Shown piece by piece: positions 51,170 to 61,690 of a DNA stretch of 64,000 nucleotides (its first letter is position 1; every line of letters starts with the position of its first letter). Source of the stretch: JBQQPY01 sp052258065 (lineage in GTDB: Bacteria; Pseudomonadota; Gammaproteobacteria; Enterobacterales; Enterobacteriaceae); the NCBI GenBank assembly GCA_052258065.1, contig JBQQPY010000002.1:930001-994000 (forward strand), written 5' to 3'. Under the pieces are notes generated by a model. That model made no database searches, was not told where the DNA came from, and worked only from the letters and a program-made list of their open reading frames with translations. The translations under genes were made by a program, and so were the position numbers.

Positions 51170-51590
51170 TATCTAACCAAAATGACTGAGCATAGAACCA
51201 AGATCTATTGAGCTGACTTTCTTAAAGATATCTCAACACAATATCCTTACACACCCCCGATTCTAACGGTCATGACAATCCTAAGATCTATAGCCCAGGC
51301 TTGTTGTGCTTAGCCTTACCGCCAGATTCAGAGCAAGGTTTTATGAGAGCATTTTTAATGCTCTGATACACCCAATCATAGCAGTTGGGTAAAAATAACG
51401 GAAATCAAACTCAATGTACTGATTGGCCAATACCTGAATCGTCATATTGACAAAGATTGAGATATCTTGAAGTGCAGTTACTACCTGCTAGACATAATAC
51501 GAGCATGTAAACGCCAAGATTAATTGGCATTTCACTACTAATCATACTCGTATTAAGCTCCAGAATTTTTATCGGTTATTTAATATGTGA
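51170..51590 (-). repeat. repeat family C copy
   Basis: Reverse orientation of the words found at 11640 and 61250: GCATTTCACTACTAATCATA, ATTGAGATATCTTGAAGTGC, and CCGCCAGATTCAGAG near the far end. Minus-strand frames give LNTSMISSEM and NLGVYMLVLCLAGS, suggesting a dead transposase of unknown family. Confidence 0.5.
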
Positions 51591-51599
51591 TGTGACACT

Positions 51600-52591
51600 A
51601 GCATCTAGAGGCACAAAACGAGGATCATTTTTTGCAAAGCGTATTGAGCAGATCAACAAGTTGCAGTGCTTCTTACGATTCTTCAGTTCAGCTGGCAGAC
51701 GGCCTGCATTTTAAGTAGCCGACAGCCAGTATAAAGCATTTCTGGAAGGGCGCTATCGTCATCCAACTGCAGTGGCTTATATAGCTGGGAAGCACATCGA
51801 ACTCTTTCGCCTGCTATGCTTGCTGAATATTGTCAGCACTAGTCTAACGCTAAACCACTCTCTTCATTAAATTACTATTCTTTTACGAAAAAATTAAAAA
51901 ATAATCTTGTTTTAATAAACCAGTAGATTTTTAAAAAATCTACTGAATAAACGCACGGGTAGAATTGCTAATAGAGATGTCATATTGGGCTAAATTTAAC
52001 TATTTCATGAGGTGGCGATAATGCTACCTTCCATTAAATGGCGATATTAGCGCTCCTGCTTAGAAGCCGGTCACTAAGCGGTTTTGTCGATAGGAGAGGC
52101 AATAGTTGAGCTACCCAGGATTACATCGATAGCTCCTTTGTAACAGACATTCGATTAGGGCATGTGCAGGAGCTTCAGATTTAGCGGATCTCTGGCTATC
52201 GTGATGAGTCATCTTGTGTAATGACCAGCGTGTATGAGAACAACCCTGATCACTATGTTAATTTCGTTTGGAACCGCGTAATAAAAAAGATTCACGCTAA
52301 CTGAATGTGGTTCATCTGATTAAAAATATTAAAAACTTCAAATTGCTACGATCCTGACTCTATTGATAAAATATCTCTAGAATAGGGGCAATGCCTCTGA
52401 TCTCGGAAGATAATCAGGATTAATATTAATTCCAGAAAGGCTTTCAGACTCATACAATTAAAGTCAAATATGGAGTCCACGGTCTAATTTTGTTAATAGG
52501 CTATTACATCAGTAGCGTTTATCCTGACAGATGCATCATGGAAGAAGTATCAACATAGCCTCAAGAGGCAGCGCCCAACCGAAAATGCTAT
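51600..52591. other. unassigned, with a 12-bp perfect palindrome
   Basis: 51690-51840 is open in one frame (ADSQYKAFLEGRYRHPTAVAYIAGKHIELF) but unrecognised and without start. 51921-51945 is a perfect inverted repeat, CAGTAGATTTTT and its complement around one A. The rest is stop-rich. Confidence 0.45.
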
Positions 52592-52786
52592 TTTATTGAT
52601 GATAAAGTTATTCTACCTATCTATATAGCAGGTAAAGTTAGAAAGCAGGCTACCAATAAACGAGATTATCTACTTGAACAAGCTATAAAAATTAGCTCAC
52701 TATTGCATAATGCATTAAAATCGGACATAGTAACCGAAACCAAAAGCGTCAGTGCTGATATGGAAGAAATACCGCGTGCTGCTTAG
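52592..52786 (+). pseudogene. open 64-codon fragment of unknown origin
   Basis: FIDDKVILPIYIAGKVRKQA, DYLLEQAIKISSLLHNALKSD and TETKSVSADMEEIPRAA, then TAG. The composition looks protein-like, but there is no start codon in frame nearby and I do not recognise it. It lies beside the Mu-like prophage remains. Confidence 0.3.
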
Positions 52787-52879
52787 TCGCATAGATCTCA
52801 TCGCAGACACGGATATCGACTAGCCACTCGCTCCCTAAGCAACTCATGGCTAGAACTGACGACCTCGGATAGCTCCCCT

Positions 52880-53659
52880 ATCCTTTCGCCCTTAAAACCA
52901 ACGCGGCGGCTTCACGCCCTGCACGGTTGCGCGACCCCGGGCGACTTCCCGCTCGCGCCCGCTTAGATGCGCCAGCAAATAGCTGGCGGGATAAGTGTCG
53001 AGTCGCAATACGGATTTATTCCGTAAAAATCATTCAGTAAGCACACCTATGACCAAGCGCTAATCTTGCGTTAAAATATTATCAATCATCTGTCATTCCG
53101 GCAAACAGCTCTTTCCCCACCAATAACTACCCCTTTAGCACGTTAACCTATGCAGGCACTATCCCGCCTGATCTGGCAGGCCAGAAAAGCGCGCCTTCAG
53201 CAGTGCTACCAGCCGGGCTGGGCGATCCCGCAGAGACACTGCACGCAATAGCGCGACCGCAGAGGGTCTAGCAGACCTGTGTTGATAGGCTTAATCTGTT
53301 ACTTATTATACTTTCACTTTTGTAAGTAATGCTCCGCGTGGCGCAAGGCGGCATTGACGGCATTGAAGTGCTTAATCACGACCAGCACTTGCAGAGAAAT
53401 ACGCTATGCTCTCCTCAAAGATAACACCTCCGGCCACAGCGGAGCTAGACAAGCTGCCAGCAACGAATTAGGAGCGCTACCGGCAGCAAAGTCTGACTAC
53501 TTTCACGGACGTCGCGGAGTATCCGGTTCGCTACAGGGTCAGGCACTGGGTTAATCAGACTTGCAGACTGCCCGTCAGTTTTTTCTCTCTGATTTAGACA
53601 GCTCGCATTAAAAGAGCCATGCATCGGCGTCACGCCGACTGACTAGGCTTAGCCTATGA
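52880..53659 (-). pseudogene. dead coding DNA, probably prophage late region
   Basis: GC-richer block. The minus strand at 52900-52990 reads YLLAHLSGREREVARGRATVQGVKPPRWF, apparently a phage or plasmid protein tail that I cannot name. 53330-53560 is open on both strands in short pieces. No intact gene. Confidence 0.4.
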
Positions 53660-54150
53660 CATAATTCAGCTTACCCCAGCGATGAAGCTTATCGCAGACC
53701 GCCGGAATATCGCCGGCATTCATGCACTTTGGCACGATCGAGCGCGCACTAGCAGAGTCGAACGCGTAGCGGCTTCTACCCCAACATTATGAATAATTGC
53801 GCATAAACCCCACAAGCGCCATACGCTGCCTGTCTAATAGCGGCACGCTGACATGATTATCAATCACGGCAAAATCCTGTTGCATATCCGCCGCTTTCAG
53901 GATTTAACAGTGCGCTGGCGTTTTGTTTATCTCTGTGATATCGCTATCGGTATAGTAGCAGTATACCGTAAACACGCTCCACTCTCGGCATAGGGCCCGG
54001 CGTGACCTTCCCGGAACGCAATATAGCAGGCTGACAGTGATGGGGTGCCGGCACCGGACAAGGCCAGCAGCTTTACGTAAGGGTTGGGGCAAAGAGAGCA
54101 TGGCGGCCCCCTTAATGCGCTGATGAAGACAGACCCTTAACCGACACAGA
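53660..54150 (-). pseudogene. phage lysozyme (endolysin, GH24 type), dead
   Basis: Minus-strand pieces in order: MLSLPQPLRKAAGL (signal-anchor start), VWSVFTVYCYYTDSDI-like and EINKTP (cf. VGVWTVCYGYT...NKTYT in SAR endolysins), then QQDFAVIDNHVSVPLLDRQRMALVGFMRN, then a frameshifted VGVEAATRSTLL, and CMNAGDIPAVCDKLHRWG. This is the usual order for Mu- and lambdoid-type lysozymes. Multiple stops. It lies downstream of the MuB relic on the same strand. Confidence 0.75.
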
Positions 54151-56015
54151 GAAAGGATTGCCCTCTGTTAAGAATATGCCACCTGAGGACTAGTCAATAA
54201 TATGGCATTCAGTATACAAAAAATTCTGTCGGATCGGAGGTTTTCTGTACAGGGAACACGCATGTCTTATAACGGTCGCAGATACGGGCATGACTTTCTG
54301 CCGGCGTATTCGCTGGCAGCTTTGCTAGCATGCAACCGCCCGCTAGTAGTGCTTGAGACTTTCAAGCATTTTGACTGTCAAGTCTTTATTCTAATTGAGC
54401 CAAGTTAGTTGTTCAACTCTCAGTCGCGATTTCCCTTAGCCTTAGTGTCTGCATGCTATTACCTTTAGTTACTGCTTCGATTTTAAAGTCTACTTACCGC
54501 TAGCAGTAGGAGAACTTCATCAAGAAGCTCAAAGACTTGCAAACACACGGCATCATTATTCGCGAGGCTTTTCTTCTTTCTTTAACGCGCTTACTCTTCG
54601 CGATTTTCAGTGGGTAAAGCAGGACATTTTCCTCTTTGGTTGGCATAAATCGTGACACTCCCTTTACGGCAGTCAAAACACACGAGGTAAAAGGCAGATT
54701 TTCCGGCAGTAGCTAGATATGCCGCATGTTGGCAACATTGAACACGCCCTACGCCGCCGGATAGACCTCGACAGCCCCTGCTCAGCAAAACTGACCGAAT
54801 CCTTAATCTCTTTCAGCCTATCTGAATATATCCTCTCTTCCCAGCGCCGGTTACCGAGGAGTGCCAGCAGATTAACCGTCAGTCGGTAAATATCGTTACT
54901 TTTATCGAATATTTAGTGGGGGAAAGCGTCAAAGGCGGGGTTGGACTTTTTTTGCTTCAGGTCGTCCAGGATTTGTATCGCTTGGCAGAGGGCTTTCCGA
55001 CTTTGTAATACACCGTTGTTCCCAGAGTTTTATATGTTGTACTGTATTGTTTATCTTTTTATTACCCTTGTAATCTTTTGTCTTCTGAGGCAACCCTCAA
55101 TCTAGCATCCTATACCTGGCGATATTCTCGCTGATAGCAAAAGGTAATCTGCGTTATCCATCTCCTTCGGGCGTCTCGACAGCATGATTCTTATAAAAGT
55201 ATAGTAGCGATAATGCTGGATATGCAGGATGTTTGTTCACGCCTGACGTAGCTGGCTGCGTACAGCATTTATGGCACCAAACATCTTTATCATAAGCGAC
55301 TTGTTTTTTCAGCATTTTTCATTGATAGTGAAGCCTGACTCAGTAACCTGCTTAACAAACCGGCCTATTCCGAAAACACTTCCTGCTCCGGACAGTCATT
55401 CTCTTAGGCAACAATGCCCGTAGGATGTACCAGGCTGCGCATTACACCTGATGCTGGCTTGCGCGGGCAAGCAATATAACACCTCAGTTCCCGTGCTTTT
55501 CAAACATCCACATTAAATCCCCGCCACCGGTAATAACATTGCTGCGCCTGGGTCTACGTTGCCGTGGCTATCGTATACCGGCATAAGCCAAAGCGACTGC
55601 CTTTGCCCCGCATGACAGGTAGATATCTATCCGGATGCTCTGTTATCAAATAGTTATCACGCGGGTAGCGGGCCATGCGCCTGCAAGGCGCAGACTTGAT
55701 AGCGAAAGGGTTATCCCTGGATCTCTTCATTTACTAGTTATGTCGTGACATATTTACATTATCACTTCCTGTGCATCTTGCAGTATATAGAGCCCCTTAC
55801 CCGGCCGCCAAACGACACTAACAGGCTTGGCGACGATTTTAGTGAGACGAACACTACCCGCCGGGTACTAAGTGGCACTTGGCGGCCGGCGCGGTTGGTA
55901 AAAACACACTGCGCCCATGCTTATCTTCTTGCCCGCAGCAGCCCTAATATTGATATACACTTTCCTGAACGCCGCTTTGATGTATCCCTGCTTTGATTGG
56001 GCGTACGCATCACTG
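54151..56015 (-). pseudogene. dead prophage middle region
   Basis: Between the lysozyme and MuB relics. Minus-strand pieces include AIQILDDLKQKKSNPAFDAFP, NDIYRLTVNLLALLGNRRWEERIYSDRLKEIKDSVSFAEQGLS (54770-54990) and MLSRRPKEMDNADYLLLSARIS (near 55180). Composition is more balanced than the neighbouring debris. I do not recognise individual genes. Confidence 0.4.
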
Positions 56016-56891
56016 CTAACCATCAGCTATCCATGCCTGAAACAGGATGTAGGACAGTGCCGTAAGGTGCCGGCTTTCTAGGCAATCGGATGTATTAGCG
56101 TCAGCTAACTCTCGCAGGCCATGCCCGAGGCAGCAGCAATCGCGGCCAAATCCACTTTTTAGCCTTTTACCGGCATCTAGAGAGGGCAATACGGCTGTAC
56201 AACTAGACCAGATTATCTGACTCTTGGGTTGAACGGGCGGACTAGACAAACGACGCAGGTTATTAATCAACACTATATAAACCCCAGTCACATCCTGAAT
56301 GACACGCAACCACTCCAGCCCGTCAATGACCAGATAGTCAGCTGCATCCACAATCATCAGCCCGCTCGTGCTATAGCTAGCTGCTGCTGAATTGCGCGCT
56401 CTAGAGTGCCATTTTCTAAGCCGGTTACTAAGTCCCAGCGCTTTGGCTAACTCCACAGTAGACGCATCGGTGATGCTGGCGTGGGTTGGGAACAAGATCA
56501 CCATTCAAGCATTAAATACTGGCAGTACTGGCAGACGGAAAAGGTTTTACCCGCTTTCGGACCCCGATAATAACATTCATTCACTGCGCTAACCAGATAA
56601 ACTGAAACAGCGCCCATATCTCCTTGACCGTAGGCGTCTCCTTAATTGCGCTGATGAAGGCAAGGTCTTTTTTGATAATCCGTCAGCTAGCGAGTTAACA
56701 GTTTGCTCACTCCCTGCTTATTACTGGTGTAACTTCCATTAATAAATTTGGATATTAGCGCCCCTAACCACCCTGTCTCGCGCGCTATCTGCGCTTGAGT
56801 CACCTGCCCGAATTAACTAGCTCATACAACGTCTTGACGAGATCATCGTTTGGGATTACGATCTTGCTTCCTTGATGAAAAGCGTTCATAA
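56016..56891 (-). pseudogene. Mu B-type transposition ATPase, dead
   Basis: The N-terminal part (near 56740-56891) reads DLVKTLYELVNSG, then QVTQAQIARETGWLGALISKFINGSYTSNKQGVSKLLTR, the helix-turn-helix typical of Mu B proteins. Next comes GPKAGKT, a degraded Walker A, and in the 162-codon frame GLMIVDAADYLVIDGLEWLRVIQDVTGVYIVLI, which matches the Walker B and sensor region of Mu B (usually VDEAD; here DAAD). Stops and frameshifts separate the parts. In Mu-like phages this ATPase targets MuA transposition. No mu A gene is recognisable beside it. Confidence 0.78.
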
Positions 56892-57174
56892 AAAGCGTTT
56901 TTCTATTTCGAAAAGTCATTCTGCGCTAACCGAATAGCTTTTCTATAATAGCGGATCAATCTGCTACGCTGCAAGCAATACTGGCCATCGTTGTAACGCA
57001 GCTTCCGCATCGAGGTTGTTCTATTCTTTAACCTCAGCTTTTAATGCGGTATCGCCTAATTGCCGATACACATCGGCCTACAAAAATAAATAATGCATTT
57101 ATAATTTCCTAATTTTTAATAAGATGAAAAAATAACAGAAGGAATCATGAGGAAAAGATTAGTGACTCATACTT

Positions 57175-57365
57175 AAACCTGATTACGCATGTTGCTAAAC
57201 TCAGCAGGCTGTATGATATTGTAACCGTTTTCAATGCCGCTACCAAAAGAGCGGTATCAGTATTCTTGAATCATAGCCTCGATTAAATTAATACTCGAGT
57301 TTGGCCCGGTAACGAGATGCATCTAGCCACGCCTTGTATGGTAAATACCCATTGTGGTGTTTTTA
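57175..57365 (-). repeat. repeat family A copy
   Basis: Reverse orientation of the repeat at 17120: CTCAGCAGGCTGTATGATAT, TTTCAATGCCGCTACCAAAA, TTAAATTAATACTCGAGTTTGGC. No ORF. Confidence 0.55.
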
Positions 57366-57369
57366 AAAT

Positions 57370-57677
57370 TCCTAAAAAGAGCATTCATCTATTTAAAAGT
57401 ATCTATTTCCAGTATAGCTTAAAATCTGCTGAGAAAGATACATAATCAGATCTCGTTATTAGCAACCAGGCTTAGTTATATATAATAGATTTTATTTATT
57501 TTTAATTTTTACTGATTTTTATATTTACTCCTAATTTAGATGTGGAATAATAAATATACATACTTTAATCAAATTAAGTTTTTTGCTACATCTTAACGAT
57601 GATAAAGAATGTTTTGCGCATGCAGCACCATCGCATTCGCGGTCAACCGAGACAATATAAAGCCTGGAGGAAATGCT
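57370..57677. other. AT-rich gap upstream of the heptose operon
   Basis: 57480-57600 is nearly pure A/T. 57600-57670 is GC-richer and should hold the hldD promoter, but I see no strong -35/-10 pair. Confidence 0.45.
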
Positions 57678-57731
57678 GTGAAAAGATCATTATCAGAAGC
57701 TGACGTTATGCTGGCTCCGTCAATTACGTGA
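57678..57731 (+). CDS. possible 17-codon leader ORF before hldD
   Basis: GTG start with a very good ribosome site (GGAGGAAATGCT), reading VKRSLSEADVMLAPSIT then TGA, 10 bases before the hldD ATG. It may be the relic start of a lost gene or a translated leader. There is no similarity I recognise. Confidence 0.25.
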   Translation: MKRSLSEADVMLAPSIT

Positions 57732-57741
57732 GGGGCAACCC

Positions 57742-58674
57742 ATGATAGTTGTCACTGGTGGAGCTGGTTTTATCGGCAGCAATATCGTCAAGGCATTAAA
57801 TCAGATTGGCCATAACAATATTTTAGTGGTGGATAACCTGAAAGAGGGCACAAAATATGAAAATCTAGTTAACCTTAACATCACTGATTACATGGATAAA
57901 GAAGATTTTATCGCTAGCATTGTCACCAACGACTATTTCGGCGATATTGATGCTGTATTCCATGAAGGCGCCTGTTCTTCCACTATCGAGTCAGACAGCA
58001 AGTACATGATGAATAATAATTATCAGTACTCCAAAAAGCTGTTGCACTACTGCATAGCACGCACTATTCCTTTTCTGTACGCCTCTTCCGCTGCAACTTA
58101 CGGCAGTCGGACCGAAAACTTTATTGAGGATCGGCAGTACGAACAGCCGTTAAATATTTACGGCTATTCTAAATTTCTTTTCGATCAATATGTGCGGGCC
58201 CTGTTGTCACAAACCGAATCGCAAATTTGCGGCTTCCGTTATTTCAATGTTTATGGCCCGCGGGAAGCGCATAAAGGCAGCATGGCAAGCGTGGTTTTTC
58301 ATTTAAATAGCCAAATCAACGCGGGTGAAAATCCAAAATTGTTCGCTGGCAGCGAAGGTTTCAAGCGCGATTTCGTCTATGTTGACGACGTAGCGGCAGT
58401 GAATCTTTGGTTCTGGCAAAATAACATTTCAGGGATTTTCAATTGCGGCACCGGCCAGGCAGAATCTTTTCAGACTGTCGCTCACGCCGTGCTGAATTAC
58501 CATAAAAAAGACCAGTTAGAATACATTCCCTTCCCCGAAAAACTTAAAGAGCGCTATCAGGCCTATACCCAGGCAGATCTGTCCCAACTACGCGCGGCCG
58601 GCTACCATCAACCGTTTAAAGCCGTCGGAAAAGGGGTTGTGGAATATTTGCGCTGGTTGAACAATAATCATTGA
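57742..58674 (+). CDS. hldD: ADP-L-glycero-D-manno-heptose 6-epimerase
   Basis: Last step in making the heptose donor for the LPS inner core. It has 310 residues, as in E. coli. MIVVTGGAGFIGSNIVKAL binds NADP, FHEGACSST and YASSAATYG include the catalytic Ser, YGYSKFLFDQYV has the Tyr-Lys pair, and RYFNVYGPREAHKGSMASV and KRDFVYVDDVAAVNLWF follow. GAGGGG lies before the ATG. First gene of hldD-waaF-waaC. Confidence 0.97.
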   Translation: MIVVTGGAGFIGSNIVKALNQIGHNNILVVDNLKEGTKYENLVNLNITDYMDKEDFIASIVTNDYFGDIDAVFHEGACSSTIESDSKYMMNNNYQYSKKLLHYCIARTIPFLYASSAATYGSRTENFIEDRQYEQPLNIYGYSKFLFDQYVRALLSQTESQICGFRYFNVYGPREAHKGSMASVVFHLNSQINAGENPKLFAGSEGFKRDFVYVDDVAAVNLWFWQNNISGIFNCGTGQAESFQTVAHAVLNYHKKDQLEYIPFPEKLKERYQAYTQADLSQLRAAGYHQPFKAVGKGVVEYLRWLNNNH

Positions 58675-58705
58675 TTTCCTTCAGGGCAAGAAGGAGAGTA
58701 TCGGC

Positions 58706-59758
58706 ATGAAAATACTAGTGATAGGACCATCCTGGGTCGGTGATATGATGATGTCCCAGAGCCTGTATCGCCTTCTGGCGCATCGACACCCCAATGCACA
58801 GATTAATGTGATGGCTCCGGCTTGGTGCCGCCCTTTACTTCAGCGTATGCCGGAGGTCAAGCAGGCGCTGGCGCTGCCGCTCGCTCACGGCGCCCTAGCA
58901 CTATGGGAACGACGTCGCCTGGGGCGGACACTGCGGCAAAATGGCTATCAGCAGGCGCTGATCCTGCCTAACTCGTTTAAATCGGCGTTAGTTCTGCCTT
59001 TCGCTAGTATTCCGCAACGCACCGGATGGCGGGGCGAGATGCGCTATGGTCTGCTTAACGACATACGCACGCTCGATAAGAAGGCTTTTCCGATGATGGT
59101 TCAGCGCTACGCCGCCCTTGCCTTCGATCGCAAGACAATGCGCAGTGCAGCCGATTTACCAATGCCGCTGGCCTGGCCACGCCTAACAGTCAGCACAACA
59201 GACATAGCTCAGTCCCTGCGCAGCTTTGTGCCCGACGGCGCGCGCACGCTTATCGGATTTTGTCCCGGAGCGGAATTCGGTCCGGCTAAACGCTGGCCGC
59301 ATTATCATTATGCTGCGTTGGCTGAAGAGCTTATCCGCCGCGGATATCAAATAGCGCTATTCGGTTCTACCAAGGATCAGACGGTGGGGGAAGCTATCGG
59401 CAGCGCGCTGCCTATTAATTATCGCTGTCACTGTCACAACCTGGCCGGCAAGACTTCGCTAGAGCAGGTTGTTACGCTTATTGCGGCCTGCCAAGGGGTC
59501 GTCAGCAACGATTCGGGCCTGATGCATGTCGCCAGCGCCCTAGATCGTCCGCTAGTGGCGTTATATGGCCCTAGCAGTCCGGATTGCACCCCGCCACTTT
59601 CCCACAAGGCCCGGGTAATTCGCTTAATAAGCGGTTACTATAAAATACGTAAAGGTAACGACAAGCAAGGCTATCACCAGAGCCTGATCGACATTCAACC
59701 CACCCAAGTGCTGAGTGAACTGGAAACATTATTGTCCGCTCAAGAGAAAAATAAATGA
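58706..59758 (+). CDS. waaF: LPS heptosyltransferase II
   Basis: GT9-family enzyme at the inner membrane that adds the second heptose to the LPS inner core. It has 350 residues (E. coli 348). MKILVIGPSWVGDMMMSQSLY is the N-terminal signature. The donor-binding C domain includes GFCPGAEFGPAKRWP, NLAGKTSLEQVVTLIAAC and SNDSGLMHVASALDRPLVALYGPSSPD. AAGGAGAG precedes the ATG, 31 bases after hldD. Its stop overlaps the waaC start (ATGA), which suggests coupled translation. Confidence 0.96.
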   Translation: MKILVIGPSWVGDMMMSQSLYRLLAHRHPNAQINVMAPAWCRPLLQRMPEVKQALALPLAHGALALWERRRLGRTLRQNGYQQALILPNSFKSALVLPFASIPQRTGWRGEMRYGLLNDIRTLDKKAFPMMVQRYAALAFDRKTMRSAADLPMPLAWPRLTVSTTDIAQSLRSFVPDGARTLIGFCPGAEFGPAKRWPHYHYAALAEELIRRGYQIALFGSTKDQTVGEAIGSALPINYRCHCHNLAGKTSLEQVVTLIAACQGVVSNDSGLMHVASALDRPLVALYGPSSPDCTPPLSHKARVIRLISGYYKIRKGNDKQGYHQSLIDIQPTQVLSELETLLSAQEKNK

Positions 59759-60738
59759 AGGTTCTTATCGTCAAAATATCCTCAATGGGCGATGTGTTGC
59801 ATACGCTACCAGCGCTAACCGATGCAGTGCGCGCCTTGCCGGGGATTCGTTTTGATTGGGTGATAGAAGAAAATTTCGCCCAAATCCCTACTTGGCATCC
59901 AGCAGTGCGACAGGCAATTCCAGTAGCAATTCGCCGCTGGCGCAAAAACTGGTTCGGCGCCGCTACGCGGCAGGAGCGCTGCGACTTTAAGCGACAGTTG
60001 AAGCAAGAGCGTTACGACGCTATTATAGATGCCCAGGGCTTGCTAAAGAGTGCGGCACTCGTCACCCGCATCGCGCGTGGTGAAAAACACGGCCTTGACT
60101 GCAAAAGCGTACGGGAACCCTTTGCCAGTTGGTTTTATCACCAACGGCATAACGTGAGTAAGCAACAGCACGCCATAGAGCGGATCCGGCAGCTGTTCGC
60201 TGCCAGTTTAGATTATCCACTTCCTAAAGCGCTAGGCGATTACGCCATTAACAGACACTTTAGACCCGTCCCGAGCAATGAGGTCTATCTCGTCTTTCTG
60301 CATGCCACGACCCGGCGCTGTAAACATTGGCCAGAAACCCACTGGCGCGCGTTAATCCGGCTTGCTGCTGATGCCGGTTATCTGATTAAATTACCCTATT
60401 GGACAAAGCAAGAGAAATTACGCGCACAGCGCTTAGCCGAAGGATGTAGCGCTGCGCAAGTGCTCCCGCCATTGACCCTGGGAAAAGTAGCAGAACAGTT
60501 AAAGTGCGCGCGGGCGATTGTTTCGGTAGATACCGGCCTCAGTCATTTGGCCGCCGCACTAGACTGCCCGAACTTAACGCTATATGGCCCTACCGATCCA
60601 TGTCGTATCGGCGGTTATGGACACCACCAGCACGCGCTGCGCGCGGACAGCGGCAACATGGAGAGTCTCATGGCAAAGTACGTCTGGCTGACTTTGCAAT
60701 CGATGCTGCTACCAAGGGCGTCATATCCCGTAATCTAG
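59755..60738 (+). CDS. waaC: LPS heptosyltransferase I
   Basis: GT9-family enzyme that adds the first heptose to Kdo. It has 327 residues (E. coli about 319). MKVLIVKISSMGDVLHTLPAL has the Asp thought to act as base, FDWVIEENFAQIPTWHP follows, and the C domain has HATTRRCKHWPETHW and SVDTGLSHLAAALDCPNLTLYGPTDP. The last residues (SLMAKYVWLTLQSMLLPRASYPVI) are slightly extended. Downstream genes of a usual waa cluster (waaL, waaA) are not seen in the window. Confidence 0.96.
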   Translation: MKVLIVKISSMGDVLHTLPALTDAVRALPGIRFDWVIEENFAQIPTWHPAVRQAIPVAIRRWRKNWFGAATRQERCDFKRQLKQERYDAIIDAQGLLKSAALVTRIARGEKHGLDCKSVREPFASWFYHQRHNVSKQQHAIERIRQLFAASLDYPLPKALGDYAINRHFRPVPSNEVYLVFLHATTRRCKHWPETHWRALIRLAADAGYLIKLPYWTKQEKLRAQRLAEGCSAAQVLPPLTLGKVAEQLKCARAIVSVDTGLSHLAAALDCPNLTLYGPTDPCRIGGYGHHQHALRADSGNMESLMAKYVWLTLQSMLLPRASYPVI

Positions 60739-60739
60739 T

Positions 60740-61690
60740 ATAATTTTTTAAAAAGGTTACGTTTTTACCAATATTTTATATACTATAATAGAGTTTTACT
60801 ACTGAACGCTGATTTAGACGTTACCTAATTTTTTCATCCTACCGTGTTTGCTTTGCAAAAAGCAAAACTGTTTTATCTATTATAAAGCACTTTCATTAGA
60901 AATGAATATAAAAATTAGTGAAAATTAAAAACAAAAAAATTAAATCAAAGAGTTAAAACTAATCAGGGCTGTTTACTTATAATTAAGTAATCACCCATCG
61001 CTTTTCTTAAAACTAGAATCATTATAGGTTAATACAGAAACCCTCAAGTTAAGCAAAAAATAAAAATACCTGATTACGCAGTTTACCCAACAAAGCGCGA
61101 GCTACACTGAAAATAGAGAATTTTCAAGTAAATGAACGCTCTGCTTGAGCATATTAAAAACACTATAATGAGCATTCACTATGTAATTCCTCACTAACAT
61201 ACGCCTCATTACTTAGTGATACATCACACATAAAATAATGACTCAAGATGATTAAGCTAGATACTAGCGTTATTGGTAATGAAATGCTAATCCTTCTTAG
61301 GATTGATCTGGCCGTGTTGTATCTACCAAGCAGTCACTTTACTTCGCAATATCTAAATTTTTTTAAGATGACGATTCAGGCATTTCCCGATCAGTAAATT
61401 TAGTTTAATTTCTGCTATTTTTAGCCAACTGCTATCTTTAAGTATATAAAAGAATTAAAAAAATGCTATAAAGCCTTGATCTAATCTGGCAGAAAACTGG
61501 GCACAACGAAACCGGGCTATGGATGTTGAAGTTGCTTATGATCAGAAAAATTCAGTCTGCGTCAGGCTATCGTATTGAAATATTGTTAAAAAGTGATTCT
61601 AATCGCTCCTATGTCTATACCCAGTTACTTTGGTTAGCGGCGATCCGTCAACGGCACACTGGTCATGAAGATATTACACACGCCTAAAGC
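60740..61690 (+). repeat. repeat A and repeat C copies after waaC
   Basis: 60760-60800 is an IS481-type end (ACCAATATTTTATATACTAT). 61065-61215 is a repeat A copy (GTTTACCCAACAAAGCGCGA, then ACACTATAATGAGCATTCAC). 61250-61690 is a repeat C copy with the longest readable frame of that family (MIRKIQSASGYRIEILLKSDSNRSYVYTQLLWLAAIRQRH near 61540-61670). No host gene. Confidence 0.5.

Noticed and set aside
52880..56891. A novel defence or secretion island in the GC-richer block
   Set aside because: The two recognisable proteins are a Mu B-type ATPase and a phage lysozyme, so a dead prophage explains the block. No intact gene remains.
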